A DNA stretch of 64,000 nt from Notolepis coatsorum (GCA_963971535.1 OZ020587.1:160593856-160657855); one strand, 5' to 3'; positions 34,422 through 47,072 are shown, counted from the first letter of the stretch. The notes: generated by a model not told the origin, from the letters alone. A program made the numbers and translations.

Positions 34422-35486
34422 TGTGAGGTTTTTGTCCATTGCTCACTTACTCGCTCTGTTCCTTTAAGCCTACTCGCTCTGTTTTTCCTTTTGTTTTCTG
34501 TTAATCATTGCATTCCCCCATTCACACGCTTCTTCCCATAGACGTCGTTGATTGGTGCTCCCCCAACCACACGCTTGTCAATCACATCCCTCAGCTGTCA
34601 CTGCTTGTCAATTAAGGATTCCCTGATTATTTATACCCCGTTTCCCCATTCAAGTTTTGTTGGATCGTTTTGATATTTCAGTTGCATTCGCCGTTCCTGC
34701 CTTGCCTGCTGTTTTTTCCCTGTGCTTTGCCTCCAGGATATTCAAGAAGCATTCCTCTTGGACACCCTTTTCCCGTGGCGACGCGCTCGCTCCGTTCTGT
34801 TCCAACGCTCTTTACGCACAGCGCCTGGGTGAGTTTTTATGACTGTCTTTGATCCTATTCCGTTTTTCGTGTGTTTATATAACACTGAAGATTTCCTGCT
34901 TTTTATCAGACAGTCACTCACCCAGCGTTTAGCCCCTTTTTGGATTGTTTCATTGGGATAATATTTTGGCCTAACATCGCCCACTGTGTGTTTACACACC
35001 GAAGATATTATCACTTGGATTTGTATTTTGGGACTTCGCTCACAGTGTTTATTTTGCACCGAAGATTTCTATCACGTGGGATTGTGTCTGGAACGTTACT
35101 CACAGTGTGTATATACACCGAAGATTCAGTCACTTGGATAACTCTGTTTTTGGGTACAAGTCACCTCTCCTGTCACCTGCTCTGTTCCAACTGCACTCTG
35201 AGCTAACTCGCTCCCTCTCTCCCTCTCGGTCCCGCAACCACCTCGGAGATTCTGCCGAGAGAAGTCTGCAGAGCGGCTCTGACGTCATCGTCTGCTTCCC
35301 CAGACTACCATCCCGGGAGAAGCTGCAGAGCAGCAACATTCATCCTTGCTTGTATTCCAGTCTTTGTTTGAACTCTACCAAGTCTATGCTGTTTATTTAG
35401 TGTAAATAAACAAGCCCTTGTTTTTGGCAACTCTGAATCCTACTCTCTTGTGTCGTTGCGTTTGGGGTCGGTGTCAAACCATAACA
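34422..35486 (+). mobile_element. Solo LTR of a Ty3/gypsy-type element, 5-bp TSD
   Basis: 1065 bp starting TGTGAGG and ending ACCATAACA, flanked by the perfect duplication TAATG (34417-34421 and 35487-35491). It aligns along its length with the 5' LTR at 62804-63770. Landmarks: a TATTTATAC promoter-like motif near 34630, several ~45-bp internal direct repeats containing CACCGAAGAT and CACTTGGAT (34880-35135), and AATAAACAAGCCC at about 35404 as poly(A) signal region. No internal coding region, so it is the product of LTR-LTR recombination. Confidence 0.9.
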
Positions 35487-35530
35487 TAATGTCGTTGCAC
35501 GCCGAATAAAGACTTCTGAGTTAAGTCCTG

Positions 35531-35767
<237 letters not shown>

Positions 35768-36891
35768 TACACACTGTAAACCCGCATGTTCAAAATAATC
35801 AATTAGTTTGAGTAGGGTATACTCAATATTCTATGAAAGTTCTACTAACTTGAATGTCTTGAGTTCGTGTGACGTGTTCTTATGTTTTGAGTAAATAAAA
35901 CTCATCGTTTTTGATTGCCTTGGAACTATTCACGTATTAAGTAAGTATAATGTAAAAGCATACCTTAAGTACAACTTAAAAGAATTAAGTAAATACAGAG
36001 TATTGCGGTTCAGTGGTAGAATTCAATAAAGGAATATCTTATCTTATCTTATAAAAAAATATATTTTCCACTCATTTCTATGTTTCAACATTACTGTCTG
36101 ATGCAGTAACATTAGTGTGATGATGTGTGCATGAGAACATGCAACCTGCATGTTTTTGTGAGCACTGGATGAGGCAATTATATTAAAGAATTCGTTTAGA
36201 GAAGCTCAGCTCTGAGAAGTGAGAAATAACGGCACATGTGAAAATAATATTTCTGCTGCAGCAAGCAACAGGAAACGACTTGTGTTGTGCGCAGCTGCGG
36301 AGGAATTCTGGGATATATTTGATACCTGACCGCATGTCGTGCCTCATGAGATGCAGTCAGCAGCTGGAGGTGCACGTCAACTTTCAAGTGAGTAAATGTA
36401 AATTTGCCAATTTGCGGTTATCTGTGGTAATTTAATCTGTTCGGATATGCAATTTGTAGATGCAAATTGCGTGAACATGCTAGCGCATCTTTTAATAGTT
36501 TAGTTTAGTTAATTGCATGATGTTCAGTATGTTAATTAATATAGCTAACTCGGTCTCCATTGTCTTCTAAAACAACTGCCTGCTGTGTTCCAATTAAAAC
36601 ATTATGGCACACCGAAATGTTGCATGGTTGTTTATGCATGAAAAATATTAAGAGTTCGCTGTATACTTTTGGGTCAAGTGTACGAGTTAGTGAATAATTG
36701 GTACAGATGGCGCCGGCCCTCGTGGCATGTTAAAGTAAGCCATATCTCCATTTTAGGTTTGTCACATATCTGCATCTGTTTGAGGTTGTTTGGCGGTTGG
36801 TTGGTTTAAATTCATGTTTGGTAAATAGATATATGTTTGAGTTAAAGACGGGTTTAAGGGAGATTCATTTGGTTTGAATTTAAGTATCGCT
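35768..36891. other. No recognisable gene
   Basis: AT-rich sequence. CACTGTAAACCCGCATG at 35763 resembles the end of a DNA transposon, but no partner end was found. (ATCTT)n at 36035-36050. The open frame at 36238-36435 is short and unrecognised. Confidence 0.35.
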
Positions 36892-36893
36892 GC

Positions 36894-37124
36894 TGGCGGG
36901 ACAAAACCTCATAACTCCATTTAATTATTTTGTTATATAAATGAACTCTGTAGATCATCCTCCATATGTGTGTGTGGGTTTTACAAAGTTTAAACAATGG
37001 GAAAGCATTAAACCGATCATCTGTCTAAACCTCCTAACTCTGTTCGCCCTCAAATCTGTGTTAGTTTTTTTCATCTGCTGAAGAGTTGGGTTTTTGGAGT
37101 TATGAGGTTTTGTCCCGCCAGCCA
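36894..37124. mobile_element. Small MITE with 27-bp perfect inverted ends
   Basis: GCTGGCGGGACAAAACCTCA... at the left (36894) is exactly mirrored at the right end (to about 37123) over ~27 bp. The core is non-coding. TSD unclear, and the right edge abuts the CAGGGGCGTAGC sequence of another element. Confidence 0.6.
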
Positions 37125-37530
37125 GGGGCGTAGCTGGGGGGGGGGGGTAGCTTAGGATGATTCCAAGGGCCCAGCACTGAGAGGGGGCCCCCAAATATAT
37201 TTTTTTTTTACTAGACATCACTCAGGTGTATTATTGATGCTCTCATTGATACTATGTTTGTTTCTGAAGTGTGTGTGTGTGTGTGTGTGTGAGATATATA
37301 GAGAGAGAGGGGGGGCTTTGGTAGACTATTGCATTGGTCCATTCATTGAAGATGAACGCAATGCGACATCCTTTACTAGGCTCACCCACCAACAGTGCAG
37401 GTGCTGAACTGCTGATCCGAATGTATAGGTAAAAACCATATTATGCGTTTTCATCAATAAAAAAACGGCTTACGCGCGCTCGCATTCACTGGGGGCCTAC
37501 AAATACATTATTTCATGGGGCCCAGAATCT
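37125..37530. mobile_element. hAT-like MITE fragment (CAGGGGCGTAGC end)
   Basis: Begins CAGGGGCGTAGCTGGGG and contains GGGGGCCCCCAAAT and later GGGGCCTACAAATAC/ATGGGGCCC, all features I recognise from a common fish hAT-type MITE. Contains a GT/GA microsatellite at 37268-37312. The right end is not clear. Confidence 0.45.
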
Positions 37531-37589
37531 GGAGCTACAGATTCATCATATTTCAAGCCAAAAACCCAGGCATCCAGGGTTGAATCTGT

Positions 37590-37977
37590 TCTGGTTTCAT
37601 CTCTACCAGCAGTAGCTCAGGTACACATTAGAGGACACACAGTTAGTGACACAATCTACCAGACATCAAAGGTAACCATTGATGGCACAGACTATGTCTG
37701 TGGAATGTTTCTCTCCATCAGAGTCAGTGGTGGACTGTCTAAATTTAGCCAAATAGAACAGATCTACCTTGTGAATAACGAGGTTTCTTTTCTGTGTCGA
37801 GACTATGACTCTTGGTATATAGAACATCTTAGGTCCTATGAGCTGTCAACCACACAACAACATCTGTCCATCTACCTACAGTCTGCTCTCAACGATACAG
37901 TCCCACTCTCAGCATACAAGATCGATGGTCTGCTGCTGCTGACTCCCAAGCGATTCATTCAAGTGAAACGGAACTGA
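37590..37977 (+). pseudogene. C-terminal exon of an unrecognised multicopy protein
   Basis: Open frame 37705-37977 (90 codons; the frame likely starts upstream near a splice acceptor and not at this ATG) ending in a stop. Features: YVCGMFLSIRVSGGL just before and after the ATG, QIEQIYLVNNEVSFLC, YELSTTQQHLSIYLQ, DTVPLSAYKIDGLLLLTPKRFI. The block order, an F/I-x-I strand, a Y-rich middle and an ending of the type PLxxYxxxGxxLxxLK, is like the C-terminal region of a multicopy fish protein family, to which the PB1-like start at 38591 may also belong. Function unknown. Confidence 0.4.
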
Positions 37978-38578
37978 GTCCAGCTAATGGTGAATAGTTA
38001 TTTTATTAATCAATTATTGTGTCTTTATTCACTCGTTGTGTAATTGACCAGTTCATATTCTGTATAAGTTCATATTCTGTATATGTTAATAATGACGCTT
38101 TCTGTGTTGTGTTTATGACTCCTGGTATATATCACCTTAGGTCCTTGAGCTGTCTGTCTGTCGACCACATCTGTCCACTGTCCATCTACCTGCAGTCTGG
38201 TCTCAACGATACAGTCCCACTCTCAGCATACAAGATCGATGGTCTGCTGCTGCTGCTGACTCCCAAGCGATTCATTAAAGTGAAACGGAAGGTGAATAGT
38301 TATTTTATTAATCAATTATTGTGTCTTTATTCACTCATTGTGTAATTGACCAGTTCATATTCTGTATAAGTTCATATTCTGTATATGTTAATAATGATGC
38401 TTTCTGTGTTGTGTTTATGACTCCTCCTTAGGTCCTTGAGCTGTCTGTCTGTTGACCGGACCACGTCTGTCCACTGTCCATCTACCTGCAGTCTGGTCTC
38501 AACGATACAGTCCCACTCTCAGCATACAAGATCGATGGTCTGCTGCTGCTGCTGACTCCCAAGCGATTCATTCAAGTT
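37838..38578. repeat. ~300-bp tandem triplication of exon end plus flank
   Basis: Three copies of a unit that includes CTGTCCATCTACCTRCAGTC, the ACGATACAGTCCCACTCTCA block and AAGCGATTCATT. Units start at about 37865, 38178 and 38476. Between them the spacer with GTGAATAGTTATTTTATTAA and TTCATATTCTGTATAAG is repeated (37990 and 38291). Copies 2 and 3 are more alike than either is to copy 1 and carry an extra CTG codon; a part of the coding exon is reiterated without a complete gene. Confidence 0.85.
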
Positions 38579-38590
38579 TCCATAGCACAA

Positions 38591-39090
38591 TGGCAGCTGC
38601 CTCCCCACAACCCATGATCTTTCGTGTTGTTGAGACAGACCGGGCTAGAAAATTAAAACTCAGTTCACGACCAGCCTCTGTTGATGCACTGATCAAGATT
38701 ATAAAAGAACAGTTGGAAATAGACCTTGACTTCAGTTTGCTGTATGAAGATCCAGACTTTGATGGGAATTGACATTACGGAATTGCCACAAAAAGCTGTT
38801 GTGCACATTTCACTTTCGCTCGACTCCAGCTCTCTCGCATCTACTGATATACTTTCAGATATGTAATCTCCAGAACGTCTAAGCAGATGGCCTCCAGGTC
38901 CTTTTCCGGTTCCTACATTTGCATTCGATGTTGAGCTGAAACTTAGAGAACTCAGAGAGATGCTCAGAACCTGCCCAACACATTCTACGCTGTGCTTGAC
39001 CGCCATCTTCCTCGACTGATGACGTTATTCAGACAGAAGGCGTCCAAAACTGGGAACACAGCAGATGCTTTGGCTCACATTTAAAAAATC
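38591..39090 (+). pseudogene. PB1-like N-terminal domain protein, fragmentary
   Basis: ATG 38591 opens a frame with IFRVVETDRARKLKL, VDALIKIIKEQLEID, FSLLYEDPDFDG, which fits a PB1/ubiquitin-like beta-grasp domain (a basic lysine strand, then an acidic YxDxDFD-type OPCA-like motif). PB1 domains mediate protein-protein contacts. The frame stops at 38770-38772 (TGA), but the family-like continuation (ELPQKAVVHI) follows in another frame, so a 1-2 base indel sits at about 38768. Further decayed coding sequence may extend to ~39090. Located head to tail after the C-terminal exons of a possibly related copy. Confidence 0.45.
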
Positions 39091-39685
39091 CACGATGAAC
39101 AGGTGAATAGATTATTATACATGTCATAGGTCGAACCTCTGTAACATTGAACAGGTTCAATGATTCAAATGAGCTTTTGAATTTTACAATTAGTCCACCA
39201 TTGTGTTTGCCATTTTTCTGATTGCATTAAAGATGTGAACATGTTATTTGTGGACATATCTGATTGGACTGTTTAAAATCCGCTTTGTTCAGTAAACATT
39301 TCCATATAATACAATTCTTTTTTTCTTTTTAATCTTACATCTTAATAGGAAATCCATGACGTCCACACCAGGCATACCACTGAGAGAGAGAATAGGGATC
39401 CTACTTCTGTCACATTATGCAAAACACGCCCATTTTAGTTTGATTGATTGTAGCCACACCCCATTTTGAGATGATTTATGACCCTAAGCCATGCCCCCTT
39501 TTCTGATTGGTCGATTATTCAAGGAGGTGGTACTTCCGGTTTCGGAGGGGAGGGACATCCGGTTTCGGAAGGGGAGGGGCTATACGGGGATGGACATCCG
39601 GTCTCAGAATTTTTTCAAAATAATTTTTTTTTTTTTGTAATGTCAGATTGTAAATAATACAATCTTTTATTCAACTTCAACCGAT
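39091..39685. other. No recognisable gene
   Basis: Contains two degenerate GGACATCCGGTTTCGGA-type repeats at 39535-39605. No coding signal. Confidence 0.4.
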
Positions 39686-39778
39686 TGAAATGTGTGTGTG
39701 TGTGTGTGTGTGTGTGTGATTTAAGAAAATTACAATGTGTTCAGAAAATGGTTGTATGGAGAATGCCTTCTTCCATGC

Positions 39779-39852
<74 letters not shown>

Positions 39853-39925
39853 TTTAAGAAAATTACAATGTGTTCAGAAAATGGTTGTATGGAGAATGCC
39901 TTCTTCCATGCCCGTGTGTGTGTTT
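39686..39925. repeat. (GT)n with duplicated ~85-bp flank
   Basis: Two copies of a unit starting GATTTAAGAAAATTACAATG and ending CTTCCATGCCC (39718-39780 and 39851-39913), each followed by a GT array (39781-39850 is 70 bp of GT). A tandem duplication mediated by the microsatellite. Confidence 0.9.
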
Positions 39926-40589
39926 CCGACCTGTGTGATTCCCCCTCTGAAGGCTGTCAAACTGCAGCTTCTCTGTAAGCATTGTGTCTCTCTGTCAAAG
40001 TAGACTGAATATCTCTCTGTCAGTTTGCTGTTTCTGAAACTGACAGCCCCCTTCGCTGTCACAGAAGGAGGCGGGAGAAATGACGTAGCTCAGCGAATCA
40101 GGTAGCCTGAAACTTCTGTCAGAATCCTGGTGAGTATTGATTTACAACTTTAGAAGGCGGGAGAAACGAAAGAAATCAGCGAATCACTAAGTCTAAAACT
40201 TCTGTCAAGCTGGGCTATGTATTTATGACTTTGTCTGACTTCCCCTTTTTCTGGGGGATCCTGCTTCTGTCAATGCCAATAGATTTACGACCTTGTAAGT
40301 CTGACTTCCCCTTTTCTGTGGAAAACTACTGTCATTGTCCCTTTTTAAGTCATGTATGACCCCTAAGCTGTGGGTGTGTGTGTGTGTGTCTGTGTGTGTG
40401 ATTATTTTTGTTATATTGATGTAATATGTCTATATTTTAGTTTCATGGAGAATATTATAATCTTATTATAACACTTGTGTTCAGAAAATATATGTGTAAA
40501 TAAAAGAAAATACAATGTAAGTGAATAATAGGCTGATTTGTTTGAAAAGGAGTGATAACTTGTAAACAGGGGTTCTAACTAACCAGACT

Positions 40590-40785
40590 AAGTATGTATG
40601 TATGTATGTATGTATGTATGTATGTATGTATGTATGTATGTATGTATGTATGTATGTATGTATGTATGTATGTATGTATGTATGTATGTATGTATGTATG
40701 TATGTATGTATGTATGTATGTATGTATGTATGTATGTATGTATGTATGTATGTATGTATGTATGTATGTATGTATGTATGTATGT
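40590..40785. repeat. (GTAT)n microsatellite
   Basis: About 49 pure GTAT units. Open in all forward frames as YVCM repeats; not coding. Confidence 0.97.
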
Positions 40786-41187
40786 CAGCGGTGCTAACCC
40801 GGGGGTTAGTCATTGAGGGCAAGGGTAATGTTTAAGTCATATGCATGGGGGCTAAGTTATGTTCTGCTAGATGGTTGCCACTCAAGGGTGGGTGTGAGGG
40901 GCTGATTACAACCAATCCCCTAGGTGTCGTAGTAATTAGGTTTCGGTGAAGCGTTTTATTTAAAATAGATTATTTTAAAAAGGTTGCATTACAGTGTTTT
41001 GTATTATTGTTCACATTAATTATTACAGTTAAAGATATGAGTATAAAAGTTATACGTGTTAGTTTAGAGTTGTGCTGAAAATATAAAGTTCTGAAAATAG
41101 GTGTATGTGAGGGTCTGTGTGTGTGTGTGGGGTGTGTGAAATGGGCCCTCTTAGGTGTTAAAACACCCCCATGGTGGCTAGAAGATT
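40786..41187. other. No recognisable gene
   Basis: AT-rich flank of element Y. Nothing recognised. Confidence 0.4.
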
Positions 41188-42007
41188 AACGTTAGGTTAT
41201 GACTATAACCAAGTTCTGTTAGTTAGGGGCGATGCTTGGCATCGCCTTCTGCACTATCTCGCGTACGTGCACGCGTACTGAATAAACCACAAATGTACCT
41301 CTAATACCAGTATTAGTCTGACCACACCCCTCATCAGCTTACCTTCATAAGCAGGTGTGTGGTCACCTGCTCTCCTCCTTCCCAAGCTTTCACCACAAGG
41401 TGAGGACAAGGGCTGCAGCGGCGTCCGATGCCAAGCATCGCCCCTAACTAACAGAACTTGGTTATAGTCATAACCTAACGTTCTGTATCGTTAGTGGCTT
41501 AGCTTGGCATCGCCTTCTGCACAAGGGAGGCCAAGCGGAGCCACTTGGCTGACAAATACACCCCGCTGACAGCCCCCCAAAACCATCAGAACAGGGAGGG
41601 CCGAGCCCCCCCGACCCCCCCTAATGGAGGGTAGCCCCCCTATTAGGGACGTCACGGGAGGGCGACGGACCCGACCGTGCGAAGAGGCACTCAAGCAACT
41701 CAACGCACAGGGTGAGCAGACCGTGGCTTGACCCACGACTACACACACGCACAACCCGCATGCCACCCGGGAACGAACGGAGGAACAACCTCGTTACTGC
41801 CCCCAGAATCACGGGGTCAAGGGCAAACCCAACCCCGTGGCAAGGCCGTAGCAGCGGAGCACGAAGGAAGACCCAGACCCACCAAAAGGACTGGACTCCC
41901 TGGAATGGGGGCCCGGAGAAGTCCATGATGCCAGCATCAAGACCCCACCAGGTGGGCACGTAGTGCCCCGCCCCCCACATCGCCAGCGTATTCGGACAAA
42001 GGCCCCT

Positions 42008-42134
42008 CAGTTACTGCACCTGGTATTCCCAGGCGGAACCAACCAGGCCAGTAAGCCGAGCGGGCCCCGTCCCCCCAATAGTACACCGCCTGGCACACTG
42101 ACCCTGCAGAATAGGCAGTCAGCATGGCCGTAAG
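42008..42134 (-). repeat. Degenerate 5S-like fragment in element Y copy 1
   Basis: CACCTGGTATTCCCAGGCGG at 42016 is the complement of the 3' end of 5S rRNA, and CATGGCCGTAAGCAC at ~42123 resembles the complement of its 5' end; the middle is not 5S. Mostly deleted in copy 2 (near 50205). Confidence 0.4.
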
Positions 42135-42715
42135 CACACAAAAAAGGTTAACCAACGGAAGCAGGCAGCGCACCGGGGAAAAACCAGGCAACAGGCTGTT
42201 AACCCTAGCCTGGAGACTGCGGACGAGACAGGCGCCAGAGGGGACAGCTGAACACAGCCGCCCCGGCGGAAGGAGCGTAAGCTGGCGGTGTTGCATGACC
42301 AAGCCTCCATTTAACAACCCCCACCCAGAGGGGTCGAGGCAGAGAAGGCTGACACGATTGGCAGACGTCATGAACGTGCAGGGGCACCCTCAACCGGTGA
42401 ACCCGGGAGTTGACACTGCTCCAACACACCAGGGAATCAACCACCTCGGTGTTACCCAATGCGGTGGTTGTTCCTATAACCCCTCAAGAAAAAACTCCAA
42501 AACACACCTGCGGGTATACACCGGCTATACCGCAGTACAAGTGTTTCAGTTTCCAAAAAGGGTTAACCCAGGCCTACGGGTCGCAAACATCACTTCGGAC
42601 CGGGCCTGGCGGTACGGGAAGCACAGGGTCACCAGAGGAGGTCAAAAAACCACCCCCACAGGCCCCTCTTCGCCATGCGTGAGAGAGGAGCGAAAAACAA
42701 TGGAGAACCAGCCCC

Positions 42716-42834
42716 TAAGCACACCGTACCTGGTATTCCCCGGCGGTCTCCCAACCAAGTACTAACCAGGACCAACCTGTGTAGCGGCCGAGATCCGACG
42801 AGATCGAGCGCGTACAGAATGGCATGGCTGTAAG
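42716..42834 (-). ncRNA. 5S rRNA-derived sequence (pseudogene/SINE3-like module)
   Basis: The minus strand reads as an almost full-length 5S rRNA (~119 nt): start CTTACAGCCATGCCATT, then the CTCGATCTCGTCGGATCTCG block, GGTTAGTACTTGGTTGGGAG, and the end CGCCGGGGAATACCAGGTAC. The internal control region with the C box (GTTAGTACTTGG...GGAGACCGCC) is retained, whereas the A-box area is divergent. Present at the equivalent place in copy 2. Either a 5S pseudogene captured by element Y or a 5S-headed SINE within it. Confidence 0.75.
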
Positions 42835-45800
42835 CCATGACGACAGTGCTGAGTAAAAACATACCCAACCAGGGTCTCCATAGCGCTTAACCCTGTGACA
42901 CCCAGACCGACCTGGCATTTTTCCCCCTGAAAAAAGCCCAAGTCCCTCAGGGTACCAGAACAGCAGATCTGCATCCCCGGCGGACAACGGGTTCAACTGA
43001 TCTGGACCAGCGTGACCAGAACCAGTCCCGTGCCCTAACCACGCCAACATGCCCCAGGAAAAGGGCAGATATGCGTGTTGATCTTAACATGAAAAGAAGG
43101 CGCCACCCAGACGTCGGGACGAACCGCGCCTGGTGGCCCACCCCAAGGGCGTGAGACCCCACTACATATGTTCAGATCCATCCCGTCATCATCCCCCAGA
43201 CATGAACGAGGATCCGTCGACAACCCACCCAGGTCATGGGATGTGGTCGCCGGAAGAGGAAAAACCCCCATCTCAGTTGCTTTATAAAAACGCTGTTTCA
43301 ACCACAAGCAACTAAGGCGTGCCAGTCAATCGCCTGTTTACAGCGAGCTAGCACTATACGTGCGTCGGGACACACCCCCATCAATGAACAGGCTATTTAG
43401 ACCTGCCATTGAATCCCCAAGGCGCCCAGGGGAACGACAAGAGGGGTGTGACACTCCCTAACTCCAACACTTCTGGAATAGAAAGAAGGAAGCATCAACA
43501 GTATGTATCCCAGTCTACACAGCCGGGGTAAAAAATGTTCACATTTTTACATCCCACCACCCTCCCATAGGAAAGAGACGGGGATCCCCAGAGAGACTTC
43601 CCACGCGAGCTGTACAGATTGAAAAGAATATATTGCACCTTGAGCCATGTAAAAAACTGGTTTTAGGGCCTCCGGGGAAGAGGCACCGAACCCATACACA
43701 CTCAATAAACGAATTGAATCGAATATACATACAATAGAAAAGGACCCTTCTAGAGGGTCCACTCACTTTGACAATCTGAGGAGGAAGGCTCTGTACTCTG
43801 ATGGAGGCTTCCTCACATGGATCACATGGAAGAAGGAGTCCGAACTCACAGAAGGCCTGAGTAGGCGCTTGGTGAGGAGGAGCCCTGACCACCCCCCCTG
43901 AAAACAGATCCATCACATGGACCTGAACAGCACACGGAAGTCCTACCAACAGAGACGCGCACGGTGACGTACTCTATGGCGGGGGAATTCCTGCGGTGCA
44001 CACGCCCAATATACCAGGCCGTGGGACCAGGAACTCCCTCCCCCCCCCCCCCCCCCCCCCCCCGTAACGTGCCGAACCGCCACGTGACGGGAACCTTGAA
44101 GGACAGGGGGTGTACCCCTGACCGACAGAACAACGGGGAGAGGAAAGGTTACCAGTTCACCCCTTTACGACTCCACACCCATGATACGACGTAACGACAA
44201 AAAGAGAATATGACACAGTCATAGTCAACCCTATGAAGCGTTTCACAGCTCCACACAGCGCACGAGCTAACCTGCTATCTGATTTTTACTAAGGAAAAAC
44301 ACAGAATAGAGAGGGCTCTAAGAACCCCGGTCCAACATACACATGTGCTTCTGTGGTCAGTACAACCCAGTTGTAGGTCACATGACACACACAACCCATC
44401 ATCATCACAATGAGAGAATACATCATTCTTGATTAGTATCGACCACAGGCCTTGCTAAGCACACATGACAGCAACCAAACCAATTTCCCTTTAGGAAATA
44501 AGTTTCTCCAGCAGATTTAGCACAACCTCAGCAATCAAGCTGAGAGTTACATCGTATCCCTACCACACAAAAGACACAATTAATGCACAACATGTCTGAT
44601 AGGAGGTGATAAAGTCCCCAGGGAACCGGGGGGGGGAAAACACAATCCTCCTATTTTACCCTCAATACGGCCAGTTAAAACAGGAAAACCTGTTAATGTG
44701 TGAACTCACTGTCCATTGTCATTACAGTCTGAGAAAGAACATTCTTTTACTCACTCGTCACCAAGCATAGCTTCATAGGTTAGTTGCCTTAGTAGTGAGT
44801 ACACGGTACACATAAACACCATGATGTTTCTCACACAACAACCAGATCAATACATCACGACCTGCACAAAGAAGCTACTGCCAGTGACAAAAACAGCTCA
44901 CACACAACCCGCAACGTATCTCAAATGCATTGCAACAACACACGTTTTGGGAAAAAACACCGTCATTCACAATACATTTAGCAAGGTAAAACCCCGTACC
45001 TGCCCGGAACGCAGATCAGCGAAGTGCAGTCATAAGCCACCGTAGAACACAGCCCTCTTTGTTGACGCAATCCCCGTCTAGGCTCAGGCAGGGTTGACGA
45101 ACATCCCCTGTCAAAGATGACGTCGTGGTCAAGAGTGTAAAACATGTTAAAAATCAAAGCACGTTCAACAGAATAGCATCAAGCTAACGGCTGCTCCAAC
45201 CGTTCGGGTGCTATCGCTTCCGCTCGCGAGACGCCGATCTACGACGCACGCGATCAGGAGCGAGCTCCCGGCGGCGCGCGAGAAGCCTAAGCTACCCCGC
45301 GCCAGGCCACCGACCGGCTAACCGTAAGCTATGAACATGTAAACAATGACATAACACTCACCCAGACAGGCCGCCGTTCTGAACCCTCCTCACTTTTTAA
45401 GAGAAAAGAGAAAACAAGACGTCAACACCGCTTCACAACGGTGACATTAACGCGTCCGGCGGAATCAGCACAGTACCAACTGGCCTGTATAGCTGACTTT
45501 GAACATGAATCTGCCGCTATCGCACATTACATGCACATATCCCCTCGTGAAGGAATACTCTCATTTGGATATGAAAGATGGGGTCTTAACACGGTGACAG
45601 AGAGAATCCACTCGTCCAGAACACACAGGGATCACCAGTGTCAATGGTCGCGGCCCACTAGTTAAAACTATAATGGTCGCCAGACCAAGGCCTTCTGTCG
45701 CCTAGACGGCTAAACAAAGGACCCTAGCCTGGGGCCGGTTTCCATAAACTTTGTCTAGTAGCCCCCATAGCACTAACAGACAAGTGGAGCCCGCCAGCAA

Positions 45801-46683
45801 ACACTACTCACCCAACCTGGAACGCACCGCTCCTCACAACAGCGGCATGTCCGACAGTTCAGCTGTGGCCTGACAGGTTTCACCCCAACAAACACAGCAA
45901 GGAACTGCAGTTGAGAAGCATGCAGCGGCGTGCTCCCAATACGAAAACCGGTGGAGGGTTTGTAGAATGATCATCATCTTCTAGACACTCCAGTACGAAG
46001 ACAATATCGCCGTATTTTCTCGAAAATAGTGAGAGAGAAAATAAAGATATGATGTCAACGTATCCTTGTTTCCCAAGCTGTTCCTAATCCAATTTCTTCC
46101 ATCATGGTGTCAAGTGTGGGGATCTACCGAGGCACCTCTTCCTTGTGGTGAAAGCGAGAAGGAGGAGAGCAGGTGACCACACACCTGCTTATGAAGGTAA
46201 GCTGATGAGGGGTGTGGTCAGACTAATACTGGTATTAGAGGTACATTTGTGGTTTATTCAGTACGCGTGCACGTACGCGAGATAGTGCAGAAGGCGATGC
46301 CAAGCTAAGCCACTAACGATACAGAACAGTTTAAGGGATCTACAGAGTTAGAGCAAAACTCTGTAGAACATTATAGTCATAGCATATTTTCTAGTTCACA
46401 CAATGGATGTGTTCACATGAACACAATTTAAACCAGGTACTAAAAATGTACGGATTAGATTCCAAGTCCAGTGTAACCTCAGACCTACTCATAATGGCTA
46501 AGGATAATAAAACATTCTATTATTCTAACCTATATGGGCTGATGTAACCCTAACTAACCTTACAGTCATGCATTTGTCCTAATAAACTAACCTACACTAT
46601 AACATGCAACACTCTGATGAATATTGTTACACAGCTGACAGAGTTGTATTCCCCCTGATCACCTATCGTACAGAACTTGTAAG

Positions 46684-46730
46684 TAGTTTTGGATAAAAGC
46701 TAAATGACTAAATGTAAATGTAAATGTTGT
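46684..46730 (+). repeat. SINE-like 3' tail
   Basis: TTTTGGATAAAAGCTAAATGACTAAATGTAAATGTAAATG resembles, with a deletion, the 3' end shared by many fish SINE/MITE families (GGATAAGAGCGTCTGCTAAATG). A similar TAAATGTAAATG run is inside element X (56565 and 60915). Confidence 0.35.
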
Positions 46731-46889
46731 AATACCAACTATTTGACAGTTTTGGGACACAGTGGTGACCATACAATACAGATAGCTGTAGTTATTTTTT
46801 CTTAATTCTTATTTCGTAAAACGAATACAATGTATTAAGATATAAATGTACCCTATATTAGAGTCTTTTTGAAAAGGTTAAGAGAATAC

Positions 46890-47072
46890 ATACCGTAGAA
46901 AGATTTTTGTCTTGTTTACAACAGAGTCCCCCATTTTCAATTCACCAGGACATATATGACATACATGACATACAGATAGACAGTACTGCTACATCCATAC
47001 ATTTAGGATATACCAGATTGCAAATACAAAAAAATAATTGTGATACAAAACAACAAAAAAGAGTGATAACTT
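46890..47072 (-). mobile_element. LINE A 3' end fragment (antisense)
   Basis: Contains GTCCCCCATTTTCAATTCA and the ACATACAGATAGACAGTACT landmark of LINE A; more diverged than the other copies, and truncated at both sides. Confidence 0.7.

Larger units (their letters stand above)
41188..46328. mobile_element. Element Y, copy 1 (5.1 kb, non-coding, complex inverted ends)
   Basis: Left end: a 295-bp unit (41188-41482) with 57-bp perfect inverted arms around a ~180-bp core, followed by a 43-bp module (41483-41525). Right end: the core again in inverse orientation (~46145-46285) and then the inverse of the 43-bp module (46286-46328). A second copy lies at 49386-54502 with the same order of blocks, which fixes the boundaries. 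The interior is GC-rich on the left half and has no conserved long ORF: frames open in one copy are shifted in the other. It contains a 5S rRNA-derived module. Probably a non-autonomous DNA transposon of a family I cannot name. Confidence 0.7.

Noticed and set aside
40481..40835. YVCM and IHTY repeat frames
   Set aside because: Pure GTAT microsatellite.
42124..42765. 213-codon frame in element Y copy 1 as a gene
   Set aside because: The homologous stretch in copy 2 (50483-50983) is frameshifted, the frame runs through the antisense 5S-derived segment, and composition follows GC bias on both strands.
42716..42834. Functional 5S rRNA gene
   Set aside because: Multiple substitutions in the A-box region and location inside a repeated element favour a derived copy.
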